Shown: positions 1-8,603 of the stretch, piece by piece
Layout: each line of letters starts with the position of its first letter
Position numbering within the stretch: position 1 is the stretch's first letter
NCBI GenBank assembly: GCA_012960535.1
Contig: DUBB01000014.1
Span: 156,408-220,407 of the forward strand
Direction of reading: 5' to 3'
DNA length: 64,000 nucleotides
Source of the DNA: Gammaproteobacteria bacterium
GTDB taxonomy: Bacteria > Pseudomonadota > Gammaproteobacteria > Pseudomonadales > Azotimanducaceae
Translations under genes and position numbers: made by a program
The notes under the pieces: model-generated
The model's database searches: none
The model's input: only the letters and a program-made list of their open reading frames with translations
Told to the model about the DNA's origin: nothing

Positions 1-408
1 AAGCCCATATATTTTAAATATATAGCTATATTAATAATATATTTTCCATTTTTCCCCGTATTTTAGCAAAAAATAGTTGTTTCGCCCGTAATTTGGATAC
101 CAGAATTTCACATGTGCCTGATTAAGCAGTGCATAAGCCCTGGCATTGCCGTCCTTCGGGCGGGAAATACGGTTCTAGCGCAGTAAGATTCGGTCAGCCC
201 CGTTCACCGATGGTGGTAAATTCTTTTCGTTGGGGTATTGGTCGGCTCGGGTTAATGGCTTTTCCAGGATTGTTTCTGGCATCGCGATAGCCTTGCTGAT
301 CTTCGGCGCTGGTCAGGCTGGCCAGTCCATTAATACCGTCAGGTCCGAGAATCGGTCAAGGTACGTTGATAGTGGCCGGTCGGGCCAGAGTGAATAATTA
401 AGACGCCG
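1..408. other. Stretch without a supported gene, possible decayed coding sequence
   Basis: This stretch lies downstream of the Rieske oxygenase gene. The first 55 bases are very AT-rich. On the minus strand two pieces read like protein but are bounded by stops and lack a convincing start: 197-355 (53 codons after a TGA, ending at the TGA at 194-196) and 31-174 (47 codons after a TAG at 175-177). They lie in different frames. I do not recognise either piece. They may be remnants of a frameshifted gene or chance open frames. Confidence 0.3.
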
Positions 409-1656
409 TTACAGGTAAGCTTTTCTGGGATCGTTGGGGTAGACCCAATCGTTCGATATAACGGCTGGAACCTGCAATTCTTCCGGGATATTGTGTCGTC
501 CAATTAAGTCGTCGGCACTTTGATGCCAGTAAAAGATTCTTGCTTCCTGATAACTCAGGGGCACACCTTTGAAACCATAGGATTCAACCGATTTCTGAAT
601 CCAGGCCCCGAATTCTGTATCTTCTCGCAGTACCTGAACGAGCTGTTCACCATCATTTTCGGTCCATAGATCGGGCTTTTCTAAATCACCCCAGGCCGGC
701 GCAAGCGTCCAGGTTTCGAGGATGCATCGGTTAATGCCGCTGGGCCAGAATAATAGGGGTGGTAATGCGACGGCGCTCAGGGGAGAAACCCAGTTAGGAA
801 AGATACCGTAGGACTGGGTGCAGGTTCTGGCAATTTCACCGACGGAATCAATTTCCGGTAAATTGGATCGTTGCTGTTGCAGGGTACTGGTAGTGCCAGC
901 TGGCCTGGGCGCGACCATGCGGTGGTGGCCGTTGGGATAGAGTGAATTTACGTTCCGGCGATCATCAAGTATGGGTGCAACCGTAGTCGGGTGAATGCTC
1001 TTAACATGGTATACCTCGGTGTTGGCTTCCATGGCTATTTTCCAGTTGCAGTCAAGCTCGAAGGCATGTCGAGCAGCCAGACGACACTGGTCAAATCGAA
1101 ACTCCTGCCATTCCTGGGCTATGGGCCCGAGCCAGTCCAGTAGGCTGGGTGACGCCGGATCAAAGTTGACGAAGATAAGGTTGCCGAAACTTTCGCATCG
1201 CACCGATTGTAATGACCGGCAGGAGAAATCAAGATCCTTGAAGTCCTCAGGATCGCGCACCGACAGAAGTTCACCTTCATGGTTGTAAGTCCAGCCGTGA
1301 TAACGGCAGGTAAGGCGAATTTTTTTGCCATTGGGTTCGGTCACTACGGGTGCGCCGCGGTGGCTACAGGTATTGTAAAAAGCGTTAATTTTGCCACTTT
1401 CGCTATGGACAATGACAACCGGTTGGCCGGCTCTTTCCCAGAGAATAAAGCATCCAGGCTCTGGTAGCTCATCGATATGGGCGGCCAACAACCAGCTTTT
1501 TCGCCAGATATGCTGCTTCTCCAGTTCAAAGTAGCGAGGATCTGTGTAGCGACCACCGGGCAGGTCTGGCAGCGATGGAAAACCAGCGGGCGGTGAAGTG
1601 CGGGCTGCTTCATACTCCATGAGCCCTCGCAATATGCCTATCTCTTCAGTATTCAT
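409..1656 (-). CDS. Rieske [2Fe-2S] ring-hydroxylating oxygenase, alpha subunit
   Basis: Non-haem iron oxygenase that would hydroxylate or demethylate an organic substrate using electrons from a separate reductase. The 415-residue protein has a complete Rieske domain: CSHRG (Cys97, His99) and CRYHG (Cys117, His120). The catalytic domain has NTEVYH (His217) and SIHP (His222), the usual mononuclear iron ligands; Glu214 stands where many family members have the bridging Asp, as in the carnitine/choline-type branch. Length is normal for an alpha subunit. No beta subunit or reductase gene lies next to it; a ferredoxin-NADP reductase homologue is at 27.7 kb. It diverges from the P450 gene at 1914. 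The substrate cannot be told from sequence. Confidence 0.93.
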   Translation of the reverse strand: MNTEEIGILRGLMEYEAARTSPPAGFPSLPDLPGGRYTDPRYFELEKQHIWRKSWLLAAHIDELPEPGCFILWERAGQPVVIVHSESGKINAFYNTCSHRGAPVVTEPNGKKIRLTCRYHGWTYNHEGELLSVRDPEDFKDLDFSCRSLQSVRCESFGNLIFVNFDPASPSLLDWLGPIAQEWQEFRFDQCRLAARHAFELDCNWKIAMEANTEVYHVKSIHPTTVAPILDDRRNVNSLYPNGHHRMVAPRPAGTTSTLQQQRSNLPEIDSVGEIARTCTQSYGIFPNWVSPLSAVALPPLLFWPSGINRCILETWTLAPAWGDLEKPDLWTENDGEQLVQVLREDTEFGAWIQKSVESYGFKGVPLSYQEARIFYWHQSADDLIGRHNIPEELQVPAVISNDWVYPNDPRKAYL

Positions 1657-1913
1657 AGGTTTTCCAGTTTATAGTTGCTCTTTTACAGGCCTTGTTATCC
1701 CGTTGGCTGGTTTGGATCTAGTTCGATATTAGTCTAAAGCAGTCTAGCTAAACTAACCACAGTTGTGCTTGGCCACTATGCTTCGCCGGCTGGAGCGGTA
1801 TTGTTCTGTTGACGTTTTATCTGATGTGGGCGTGGTGGATCGAGGCAGGTTTGCAACTAAGCCAGCAGAGCGCATAATAAATTCTACTTTGCAACGCTAA
1901 GGTGCTTGATGGC
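1657..1913. promoter_or_regulatory. Divergent intergenic region between Rieske oxygenase and P450
   Basis: About 257 bp separate the two divergent oxygenase genes and should hold both promoters. An imperfect 10-bp direct repeat beginning AGTCTA occurs at 1731-1750. I could not place a convincing -35/-10 pair. Confidence 0.3.
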
Positions 1914-3053
1914 ATGAGGTTTTTTACCCCGGAAGTTTTAGAGGACCCTTATCCGTTTTACTCGGATTGGCGCGCAGATCAGCCAGTATGGCAAGATGAA
2001 GATACAGGTGATTGGATCCTCACTCGCCATGATGATGTCCGTAGCGTTCTTAAGGATTCGGTCCATTACTCGTCCAATGCTATGGGTGGTGACAGCGGGC
2101 CTTTGCCGTTACTGGCGGATGATCCCCCCCGGCACACCCAGCTGCGCGGCTTAGTCAATAAAGCATTTACTGTCAGGATGTTGCGAAATATCGAAGCGGA
2201 CGTTGTACAGATCGCTGAGTCTCTGGTTGCTGATCTAACTGTTGGTAGGCAAGTCGACATGGTGTCCGGATTGACCACACCCCTGCCAGTCGCGGTCATC
2301 TCCCAGATGATGGGAATTCCAGGTGAGCGAGCAATTGATTTTAAGCGGTGGTCTGATGCTTTAACGGGCACATTAGCCGGTGCGTCTTTGGCAGACCGCC
2401 AGTTGGAAATAGCAGAGATGGCAACTTATTTTAATAGTTTAATCCCTGTTAGACGTGCCCACCCCGGGCCTGACCTGATCAGTTCCATTGTTAATGCGGA
2501 ATTTTCAGGTAAGACATTGGCGGATAGTGAAATTGTTGGTTTCTGCATGTTACTGTTGATTGCCGGTAACGAAACAACGACCAACCTGCTGGGTAATTTT
2601 CTGAATATAATTGTCGATCGACCAGACCTCCTGCAGCGTCTGCTGCAAGATCCAGGTTTAGTTGAAGGTGCTATAGAAGAGACCCTTCGGTTCGACGCAC
2701 CGGTACAGTTTCTGAGGCGAAGATTACTCAAGCCAGCTGCGTTTTATGGCCATAAGATTAAGGTGGGTGAGGTTGTACACGTTGTTATGGGGTCGGCCAA
2801 TCGCGATGAGCGGAGTTACCAGGATGCTGACCAATTTGTTATGGGTAGAGCCAGGAATCATCATCATACCTTTGGCTTTGGAATTCATTTCTGCATAGGC
2901 GCACCGCTGGCAAGGTTAGAGGCTAAAATCGCTATCAAGGCATTATTAGGTCGATTTAGAACCCTTCAGAGAGGCCATACTGAAAACGAGCGGGTGCCGT
3001 CACATCTGCTAAGAGGGTTTCATCATTTGTATATGACCTTAGCGGAGCCGTGA
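1914..3053 (+). CDS. Cytochrome P450
   Basis: Soluble bacterial-class haem monooxygenase of about 379 residues. The haem loop FGFGIHFCIG carries the Cys thiolate near residue 327. The I-helix motif AGNETT (near residue 217) and the K-helix EETLR (ExxR) are present, as is RDERSYQDADQF in the meander region. No signal peptide, so cytoplasmic and dependent on a ferredoxin. I chose ATG at 1914; a GTG at 1902 is an in-frame alternative and neither has a strong ribosome site. No ferredoxin gene is adjacent. It diverges from a Rieske oxygenase, so the two may act on the same compound class, but that is inference. Substrate unknown. Confidence 0.95.
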   Translation: MRFFTPEVLEDPYPFYSDWRADQPVWQDEDTGDWILTRHDDVRSVLKDSVHYSSNAMGGDSGPLPLLADDPPRHTQLRGLVNKAFTVRMLRNIEADVVQIAESLVADLTVGRQVDMVSGLTTPLPVAVISQMMGIPGERAIDFKRWSDALTGTLAGASLADRQLEIAEMATYFNSLIPVRRAHPGPDLISSIVNAEFSGKTLADSEIVGFCMLLLIAGNETTTNLLGNFLNIIVDRPDLLQRLLQDPGLVEGAIEETLRFDAPVQFLRRRLLKPAAFYGHKIKVGEVVHVVMGSANRDERSYQDADQFVMGRARNHHHTFGFGIHFCIGAPLARLEAKIAIKALLGRFRTLQRGHTENERVPSHLLRGFHHLYMTLAEP

Positions 3054-3360
3054 CGACCAGCGGGTCTGCTTTAAAGATGAAACCCTGGGGTATTCAAGCG
3101 TGGCTAACCTGTTAGGGTTGGGATTTTGTCTCGTTTGAGCAGGGGAGTGTTTTACTTTCCTATAGAATACATACTTTAAACGCGTGACGCCTGTATTGGG
3201 GCGGGGTTTAAGAAGATAACCAATAACTCAGCGGAGGTTATGGGCCTATTCAGGTGGCCATTGAACCATCTGAACCATCTGAACCATCTGAACCATCTGA
3301 ACTATCCGCTTATATCCAGCTTGTGTGGCGCTCACCACAGGGTTAAATGAATCATTGCTT
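3054..3360. other. Intergenic stretch before the NRAMP-like gene
   Basis: It holds an 11-bp inverted repeat joining the end of the P450 gene to its downstream side (3014-3024 with 3076-3086) and a five-copy 9-bp tandem repeat (3262-3306). No small gene was found. Confidence 0.4.
3262..3306. repeat. 9-bp tandem repeat, five copies
   Basis: Four identical copies of TGAACCATC followed by one copy with a single change (TGAACTATC). The array lies 55 bp before the chosen start of the NRAMP-like gene, so it falls in its promoter or leader. It is not part of a reading frame of that gene. Confidence 0.95.
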
Positions 3361-4554
3361 ATGAAGTCTTTTAGGTTTGGCCCAGGTATTCTGGTTGCTG
3401 CAGCATTTATCGGTCCCGGTACGGTTTCTACGGCTAGCCGGGTCGGTGCTGAATTCGGATTGGTTTTATGGTGGGGTCTGTTATTTTCACTGCTGGCAAC
3501 CGTTATTCTGCAGGATATGGCGTTAAGGATAGGCCTTGCCAGCCGGTTAAGCCTGGGCGAAGTGTTGAGTCGGTCAATCCGGCAGTTCTGGGTAAAATGG
3601 CCTGTTCTTCTGCTAGCCGTCAGCGCCGTGGTGGTAGGTAATGCTGCTTACCAGTCCGGTAATTTACTGGGTGCCGCCACAGGGTTAAAGCTGCTTTTCG
3701 GTGCTGAACAGGGGCAGGCGGTTCTTGTTATGGGCCTGGTTGCGGGCGTGTTGTTGGCAAATGGTGGCTATAAGCTCATTGAAAGGGCTCTTATCTTGCT
3801 GGTTGCTGTAATGGCACTCGTTTTCATGGTTACCGCTTTGGCCATCCCCTGGCCGACGGCATTGTTGCAGCGCCAGTTGATTGATTTTGTCCTGCCTGAA
3901 GGTAGCCAGTGGTTACTGGTGGCCCTGATTGGCACAACAGTCGTGCCCTATAATCTGTTCCTTCATGCCAGCACGGTTCAGGAAAAGTGGTCATCAAAAA
4001 TACCCGTGCAAGTAGCCATTCGGCAAGCAAGGATTGATTTGTGGCTTTCGGTCTGTCTTGGCGGGTTGGTGACGCTGAGCATCATGCTGACGTCGTTTAT
4101 TGCTTTTTATGGTAGTGACGAGGCGCTCAATCTTGTCCGTCTGGCTGAACAGCTTGAACCCCTACTGGGCCAATGGGCGCAACTGTTTTTTGCACTGGGC
4201 CTTTTTGCTGCTGGTCTGACCAGCGCGATAACCGCGCCATTGGCCGCAGCCTATGCTGCCAATGGTGCGTTTGGGTGGAACGAGGGTCTGAAGGGGCCGC
4301 GATTTAGATTGACCTGGGGGCTGGTGCTGATTGCTGGCACTATGGTGGCCCTCAGTGGGGTGAAACCGCTGGCCGTTATCGTCTTTGCCCAGTATGCCAA
4401 TGGTTTGCTTCTGCCGTTACTTGCCGTGCTACTCATCTGGCTGGCAAACCAAAGGAATTTGTTGGCTGCCTCGGTCAACAATTGGCTATTCAATAGTTGT
4501 GCATTAGGCGTGGTGATAATCTGTCTAATCCTGGGTTATTCAAAATTCCTCTAG
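3361..4554 (+). CDS. NRAMP-family divalent metal transporter homologue
   Basis: Polytopic membrane protein of about 397 residues with the LeuT-like NRAMP layout and about eleven hydrophobic segments. The N-terminal part (GPGILVAAAFIGPGTV) corresponds to NRAMP helix 1, but the usual metal-binding DPGN is GPGT here. In helix 6 the usual MPH is VPY (VVPYNLFLH). Canonical Mn/Fe transporters coordinate metal through the Asp, Asn and Met of these motifs, so this belongs to a divergent branch whose cargo (Mg, another cation or something else) cannot be assigned. ATG at 3361 was chosen because family members begin close to this segment; GTG at 3325 is an alternative. Neither has a good Shine-Dalgarno site. 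Confidence 0.85.
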   Translation: MKSFRFGPGILVAAAFIGPGTVSTASRVGAEFGLVLWWGLLFSLLATVILQDMALRIGLASRLSLGEVLSRSIRQFWVKWPVLLLAVSAVVVGNAAYQSGNLLGAATGLKLLFGAEQGQAVLVMGLVAGVLLANGGYKLIERALILLVAVMALVFMVTALAIPWPTALLQRQLIDFVLPEGSQWLLVALIGTTVVPYNLFLHASTVQEKWSSKIPVQVAIRQARIDLWLSVCLGGLVTLSIMLTSFIAFYGSDEALNLVRLAEQLEPLLGQWAQLFFALGLFAAGLTSAITAPLAAAYAANGAFGWNEGLKGPRFRLTWGLVLIAGTMVALSGVKPLAVIVFAQYANGLLLPLLAVLLIWLANQRNLLAASVNNWLFNSCALGVVIICLILGYSKFL

Positions 4555-4569
4555 CGCCCTGACTGCTCG

Positions 4570-5535
4570 CTAACCCAGGAGAATAGAAAGCGATCTTTCG
4601 CCAAACCAGTAGATGGCAATACCACCTGCAGCATATACGGGTAGATTGAGGGCATACCGGTGCATGGTTAATCCTGTTCGGTTGAAAACCAGAATAACGC
4701 TTAGAGCCATGGCTACGATTATTATCTGGCCGGTTTCAATACCGAGATTGAACAGGAGTAACGTTATTACCATGGCTTCATCGGGCAGGCCTATCTCGGT
4801 CAGTGCGCCGGCGAATCCAAAGCCATGAAGCAGGCCAAAAAGGAAAGACACCAACCAGGGATAGGCCTGCAGCATAGATTGTGAAGGAAAAAGAATTTCT
4901 CGCGCCAGCAGAACGATGCTCAGGGCGATCAGCGCCTCTATCGGTCCCTGCGATAGTGAGAAGTAGTTAAGCGAGGACAAGCCTAGCGTGATGGAGTGGG
5001 CGAGGGTGAAACTGGTGATCACACCGAGCAGCGCTTTCCAGCCATGAATCAGGAACAGCAGCAATAATACGAACAGGACATGATCGAAACCGAACAAGAG
5101 ATGCGTTATACCGAGTCGAAAATAGACCGGTACTGCGATGGCGCCGGCGGATAGATCAAGTCGGGGATTAGACGCAGATAGCAGGTGGTTTGCTGTTTTT
5201 TGCCCAGCTTTGTCGACTTTTACCATGACATCGATGAGCGTTGAGTTAAGGCCTTCCACGGCAACAAATTCCAACGGCGATGGCTCGCATAGCAGAGTGA
5301 AGGATTCCTGCATGGCGGTTTCTGCGACGATGGTGTCGAGTAGTTCAAGATGACAGTTAGTGTCTAGTTGAAGGTTTAGAAACCGACCATTGATCAATGG
5401 TTGCTTGAATACAGCAGTCCAGTGCTGGCCTTCTTGTTTGGCTAAGGTCAGTAATGCCGGTTTTACTTCATGGCTGCTGGCAGACGGTGCTAGAAAGGAA
5501 ATCAACAGCAACCAGTAGAGGTAAGGCCTACTCAT
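4570..5535 (-). CDS. HupE/UreJ-like membrane protein
   Basis: About 321 residues. A signal peptide (residues 1-21, ending SASS) is followed by a periplasmic domain of about 125 residues and then six or so membrane helices. The helix motif HLLFGFDHVLFVL and the following SFTLAHSITL are typical of the HupE/UreJ_2 family, whose relatives are linked to nickel or cobalt uptake. The His and Asp of FGFDH and the His of TLAHS are the likely metal-contact residues. The start at 5535 gives a clean signal peptide and an 8-bp overlap with the upstream isomerase gene; a longer frame starting at 5613 lacks a signal. It is the last gene of a minus-strand operon. The metal specificity is not shown by the sequence. 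Confidence 0.85.
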   Translation of the reverse strand: MSRPYLYWLLLISFLAPSASSHEVKPALLTLAKQEGQHWTAVFKQPLINGRFLNLQLDTNCHLELLDTIVAETAMQESFTLLCEPSPLEFVAVEGLNSTLIDVMVKVDKAGQKTANHLLSASNPRLDLSAGAIAVPVYFRLGITHLLFGFDHVLFVLLLLFLIHGWKALLGVITSFTLAHSITLGLSSLNYFSLSQGPIEALIALSIVLLAREILFPSQSMLQAYPWLVSFLFGLLHGFGFAGALTEIGLPDEAMVITLLLFNLGIETGQIIIVAMALSVILVFNRTGLTMHRYALNLPVYAAGGIAIYWFGERSLSILLG

Positions 5536-6310
5536 GGACCAGCGGATATCGGCTACGCAGTGCCTCAGCGGAAAGCTGGAGATTAACTTCCGCTTTCTTT
5601 TTAACCAGATCATAGTGAATTTTGTCCGCTATAGACTCAAAGGCTATTGTCTTTGCGGGCAGGCGATTTTCAATTTTGATGAGATGATATCCATAACTGC
5701 TGATAACCGGGCCTGACCAGGTGCTTTCGGTGATGTCAGCAATGCCTGAGGCAAACTCAGGACCCAGCGCATAGCCAATTCCCTGGATCGTTTTTTTTAC
5801 ATAACGATCAGGCAATAAGGTAGCGATGCCAAGAGCACGCCAATCGCCGCCATTTGCGAGTGCATCAAGCGCGGCAACGGCATCTTCACCGGTCCTGAAA
5901 AGGATATTTGAAAAGGTGATTCTCTGTTCCAGTTGGTATTGCTTGAGGTTGCTTTGATAGAAATCGAGCAGGTCTTTTTCAGTAATGCCCTGCTCATCTA
6001 TTTCTTCCATGAGGAAATTGTACTTCTGAACTAACCGCCTTCTTACAATGGTATCGTTGCGATCTAGGCCCAACCTAAGCGCCTCTCGATAAAACATTTC
6101 CTCGTTAACCCAGTCATCTACAAGCGCATTCAGTTCCTCCTGAGAAGGTGGTCGCCGCATTTGTGCAGTCCATAATGCGCTGATTCTGGTGGTGACCTTG
6201 TCGCTGAGGATAATTGGATCTTGATCCGGAGTGATAGCGCCCTCGGCCATGAATAGGACCAGGGCAACCAGAACAAACCAGACAATAGGTTCCTTTATTA
6301 TTTGCTTCAC
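5528..6310 (-). CDS. PpiC-type (parvulin) peptidyl-prolyl isomerase, membrane-anchored
   Basis: 260 residues. One N-terminal hydrophobic segment (about residues 9-24) acts as signal anchor, so the body is periplasmic. A SurA-like N-terminal helical part (QEELNALVDDWVNEEMFYREA) is followed by a parvulin domain from about residue 125 to 220, ending SSYGYHLIKIE, which matches the family's GYHI/LIK end. It is a periplasmic folding factor in its family. The GTG start at 6310 overlaps the stop of a 42-codon ORF (ATGTGA), which suggests translational coupling. The downstream HupE-like gene overlaps by 8 bp. Such isomerases often sit with HupE-like and DUF3604 genes in marine gammaproteobacteria (from memory), and it may serve those exported partners. 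Confidence 0.85.
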   Translation of the reverse strand: MKQIIKEPIVWFVLVALVLFMAEGAITPDQDPIILSDKVTTRISALWTAQMRRPPSQEELNALVDDWVNEEMFYREALRLGLDRNDTIVRRRLVQKYNFLMEEIDEQGITEKDLLDFYQSNLKQYQLEQRITFSNILFRTGEDAVAALDALANGGDWRALGIATLLPDRYVKKTIQGIGYALGPEFASGIADITESTWSGPVISSYGYHLIKIENRLPAKTIAFESIADKIHYDLVKKKAEVNLQLSAEALRSRYPLVHE

Positions 6311-6435
6311 ATCAGGTCCATGAGAGCATCGTACTTAGCTGATGATGGTGGCTGGACCGTAACTACCGGTTGTTCGCTGGTGGCATGATTCTGTGGATGC
6401 CCAGTGAAGGCGGCTAGGCTATTCGTTTCTTTCAT
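6307..6435 (-). CDS. Small ORF (42 aa) between DUF3604 and isomerase genes
   Basis: ATG at 6435, TGA at 6307-6309, 42 codons. It begins 6 bp after the stop of the DUF3604 gene, and its last two codons ATG TGA contain the GTG start of the isomerase gene. The peptide has no hydrophobic segment; it begins MKETNSLAAFTGHP and has a Pro/Val-rich middle. I do not recognise a family. The tight fit between two overlapping neighbours favours translation, either as a real peptide or as a leader that couples translation of the two flanking genes. The ribosome site before it is weak, consistent with reinitiation. Confidence 0.5.
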   Translation of the reverse strand: MKETNSLAAFTGHPQNHATSEQPVVTVQPPSSAKYDALMDLM

Positions 6436-6441
6436 GTGTAC

Positions 6442-8376
6442 CTACTCTGGATTCAACTTACTTGGCTGGTACCATATCGGTGAACTCCATGCGCGTTCCT
6501 GGTGAATGGCAGCAAGGTCCGGGTTGGGTTTAATTCCGAGCCGGATCGCATCCCAGGTTGACCAACGGCAGGTAGGATTTTCTAACGCTCTGGCATAGTA
6601 AAAAGCATTCTGGTTGGGATCAAAGCCGGGATCATGCCAGATTGCTGCCAGCTCGATCGCTCCCTTGTCTTTGCTGATACTGCAATCCTTAAGATTAACT
6701 CTGGCACCGTTATCGGGACAGCGGGCTGTCTGGGGATCAGGTTTATAACCATCTGAACAGGCAACATCAAAGACGGCCTCCTTAGGACTGCCGTTTTCGA
6801 TCCAGCCTTTTACGATCTGCAATCGCTGCAGCCAGCTTGAATTGGGGTCCCTGCCAGCTAGTACGAGCAGCCCTGGAGCGAGTGTGGTTGGCTGCTTGAG
6901 GACACTACCCATGGGCACACCATGGCTATAGGCAAGTTCTACTATATTGGCTGCAGCGAGGATGTCTTCTGGTAGGCTATAGCTGGCAAACAAGCGCAGT
7001 CGAATACGCGGCCCTGAGGTGGCAAAGGTTTCTCTGCGACGCATTGCATCAAAAAGAGCCGAGCGAGTGTTTTCTTCTGCCCATATACCGGCGAGTCCGC
7101 CTGTACCATGAGTAGCCCAGCGTGGGGTCCAGAAGTCTTCCCAGGAATCCTTGGTCATTGGATAGGCAGAACCTCTTGATTGTGCTGTATTGGCACGGCC
7201 TGAAAAATAATTTTCTTCCTGGTACGGACCCGCTGAAAGGTGGGAATCACTTGAGCCAATGGCACCTAATTGATAGGGGTTAAATCCGAGTCGGGACTGC
7301 ATTTCAAGGCCCGTCTGTAGCGCATCCCGGTAGTAACCACCTTTGAATACTGATATTGGATTCGTGTTTTCAGCTCGATTCAGGTAGTACTGAACGATTT
7401 GAAAATCTGCCCATTCATCATTGGGTGACAATAAGGGATGGGTTTCCGATGTTCCTTTCTGCTGGCTTATTTCCGCGATAGGTTCATTGCGCATGCGTTG
7501 TTCTGCGTAAGATAAATCGATTTCGTTACCCGCCCAGGTGGTGGATTGAAATGCCAGGCCATCACTTTGATTCATATTGTGTGGTATAGCTAATGCCTCG
7601 ATACCGCTCGCTCGCAACTGGTCTAGCCAGGTCCAGAGATCTTCTGGATTACCCGAATCGGCGGAGCTGAAGGGCTGCTGGGGAATCTTGTCACCCCTGA
7701 AAACAACATTGCGGTGCAGGTGTCTACCGCCCGGTGTTGGCGTATATTCGTAGCCTATAAAAGTGGTAAATCGACCTGGGTTATTATGTTGCTGTGCAGC
7801 CAGGATTATTTTCTGCCATGCATATAGTGTTACCTGAGGGCTCATAAAATCATGATCTTCGGCTGAAAGGCGTCGTAACTGACGAACCAGGCTATCGAGT
7901 CCACCGAGCTTAGCGGGCTTGAGCAGGTGCGCATCAGGGTGGTTATAAGTTGGGCTGGCTGGGTCTAGTTGCGCAGCATAAATACCCAGATACTTGGCGT
8001 GGTCGCTAACCATAAGAAAATCCAGGGGAGGGCCTGAAAGGCGTAGCTGCATACCGGAGGGATGCGAAATAGGCTCACCTTTTGCATAGCGGTAGGCATC
8101 ATCCGGCGTAGTCCGGACGCTGCCCATGAAGGCATCAAAGGAGTACATGGTGTGGATGTGAAGATCGCCAAAGTACGCGTTGCGCGAAGCGAGGCGAGCT
8201 GCAGGAAGCGTAACATGAGCATCGACGGGCGCTGCTGCAATGGCTTTGTCTCCTGATGATGCGGGCAGCCCAGGTGCGGATAATTTGGGGTCATTGCAGC
8301 TGGCTAACAGCAGGATAACGAGACCCCAGGACAAAGCATTGTTGAAATGAGCTGTTCGTCGAGGGGTGTTCTGCAC
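6442..8376 (-). CDS. DUF3604 lipoprotein
   Basis: About 644 residues. The chosen GTG start at 8376 has a good ribosome site (AGGAGA, 6 bases upstream) and leads into a signal peptide with a lipobox (LLLASC), so the mature protein should be a lipoprotein. The body is a DUF3604 domain: it opens with NAYFGDLHIHTMYSFD, a PHP-like metal motif (DLHIHT), and later has VSDH, GYEYTP, HNMNQSD and GSSDSHL, all typical metal-site blocks. The family's reaction is not established; the PHP resemblance suggests a phosphoesterase or other metallohydrolase. A longer frame back to 8496 has no ribosome site and would bury the signal peptide. First gene of the operon running to 4570. Confidence 0.88.
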   Translation of the reverse strand: MQNTPRRTAHFNNALSWGLVILLLASCNDPKLSAPGLPASSGDKAIAAAPVDAHVTLPAARLASRNAYFGDLHIHTMYSFDAFMGSVRTTPDDAYRYAKGEPISHPSGMQLRLSGPPLDFLMVSDHAKYLGIYAAQLDPASPTYNHPDAHLLKPAKLGGLDSLVRQLRRLSAEDHDFMSPQVTLYAWQKIILAAQQHNNPGRFTTFIGYEYTPTPGGRHLHRNVVFRGDKIPQQPFSSADSGNPEDLWTWLDQLRASGIEALAIPHNMNQSDGLAFQSTTWAGNEIDLSYAEQRMRNEPIAEISQQKGTSETHPLLSPNDEWADFQIVQYYLNRAENTNPISVFKGGYYRDALQTGLEMQSRLGFNPYQLGAIGSSDSHLSAGPYQEENYFSGRANTAQSRGSAYPMTKDSWEDFWTPRWATHGTGGLAGIWAEENTRSALFDAMRRRETFATSGPRIRLRLFASYSLPEDILAAANIVELAYSHGVPMGSVLKQPTTLAPGLLVLAGRDPNSSWLQRLQIVKGWIENGSPKEAVFDVACSDGYKPDPQTARCPDNGARVNLKDCSISKDKGAIELAAIWHDPGFDPNQNAFYYARALENPTCRWSTWDAIRLGIKPNPDLAAIHQERAWSSPIWYQPSKLNPE

Positions 8377-8603
8377 GCATTTTCTCCTAAACGTCGAGTG
8401 ATTCAAATATCGAAGACCGCTTTTTATTGGTTGCACCGCCTGCCAGAGTGGGGTGAGTCCACCCTGGACGGTAGGGTTCTCTGCCCAGGATGCCATCCTT
8501 ATCCACTGGCAGTGACTTCAATCAGTGAACACAGCTTATCATGGGCTGTTTCCCCCCATACAATAAAGCCTGCAGATTCATTTCCCTGACATTGGCGGAT
8601 TAT

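Noticed and set aside
3014..3086. 11-bp inverted repeat at the end of the P450 gene as a terminator
   Set aside because: Arms are about 50 bp apart and no T-run follows.
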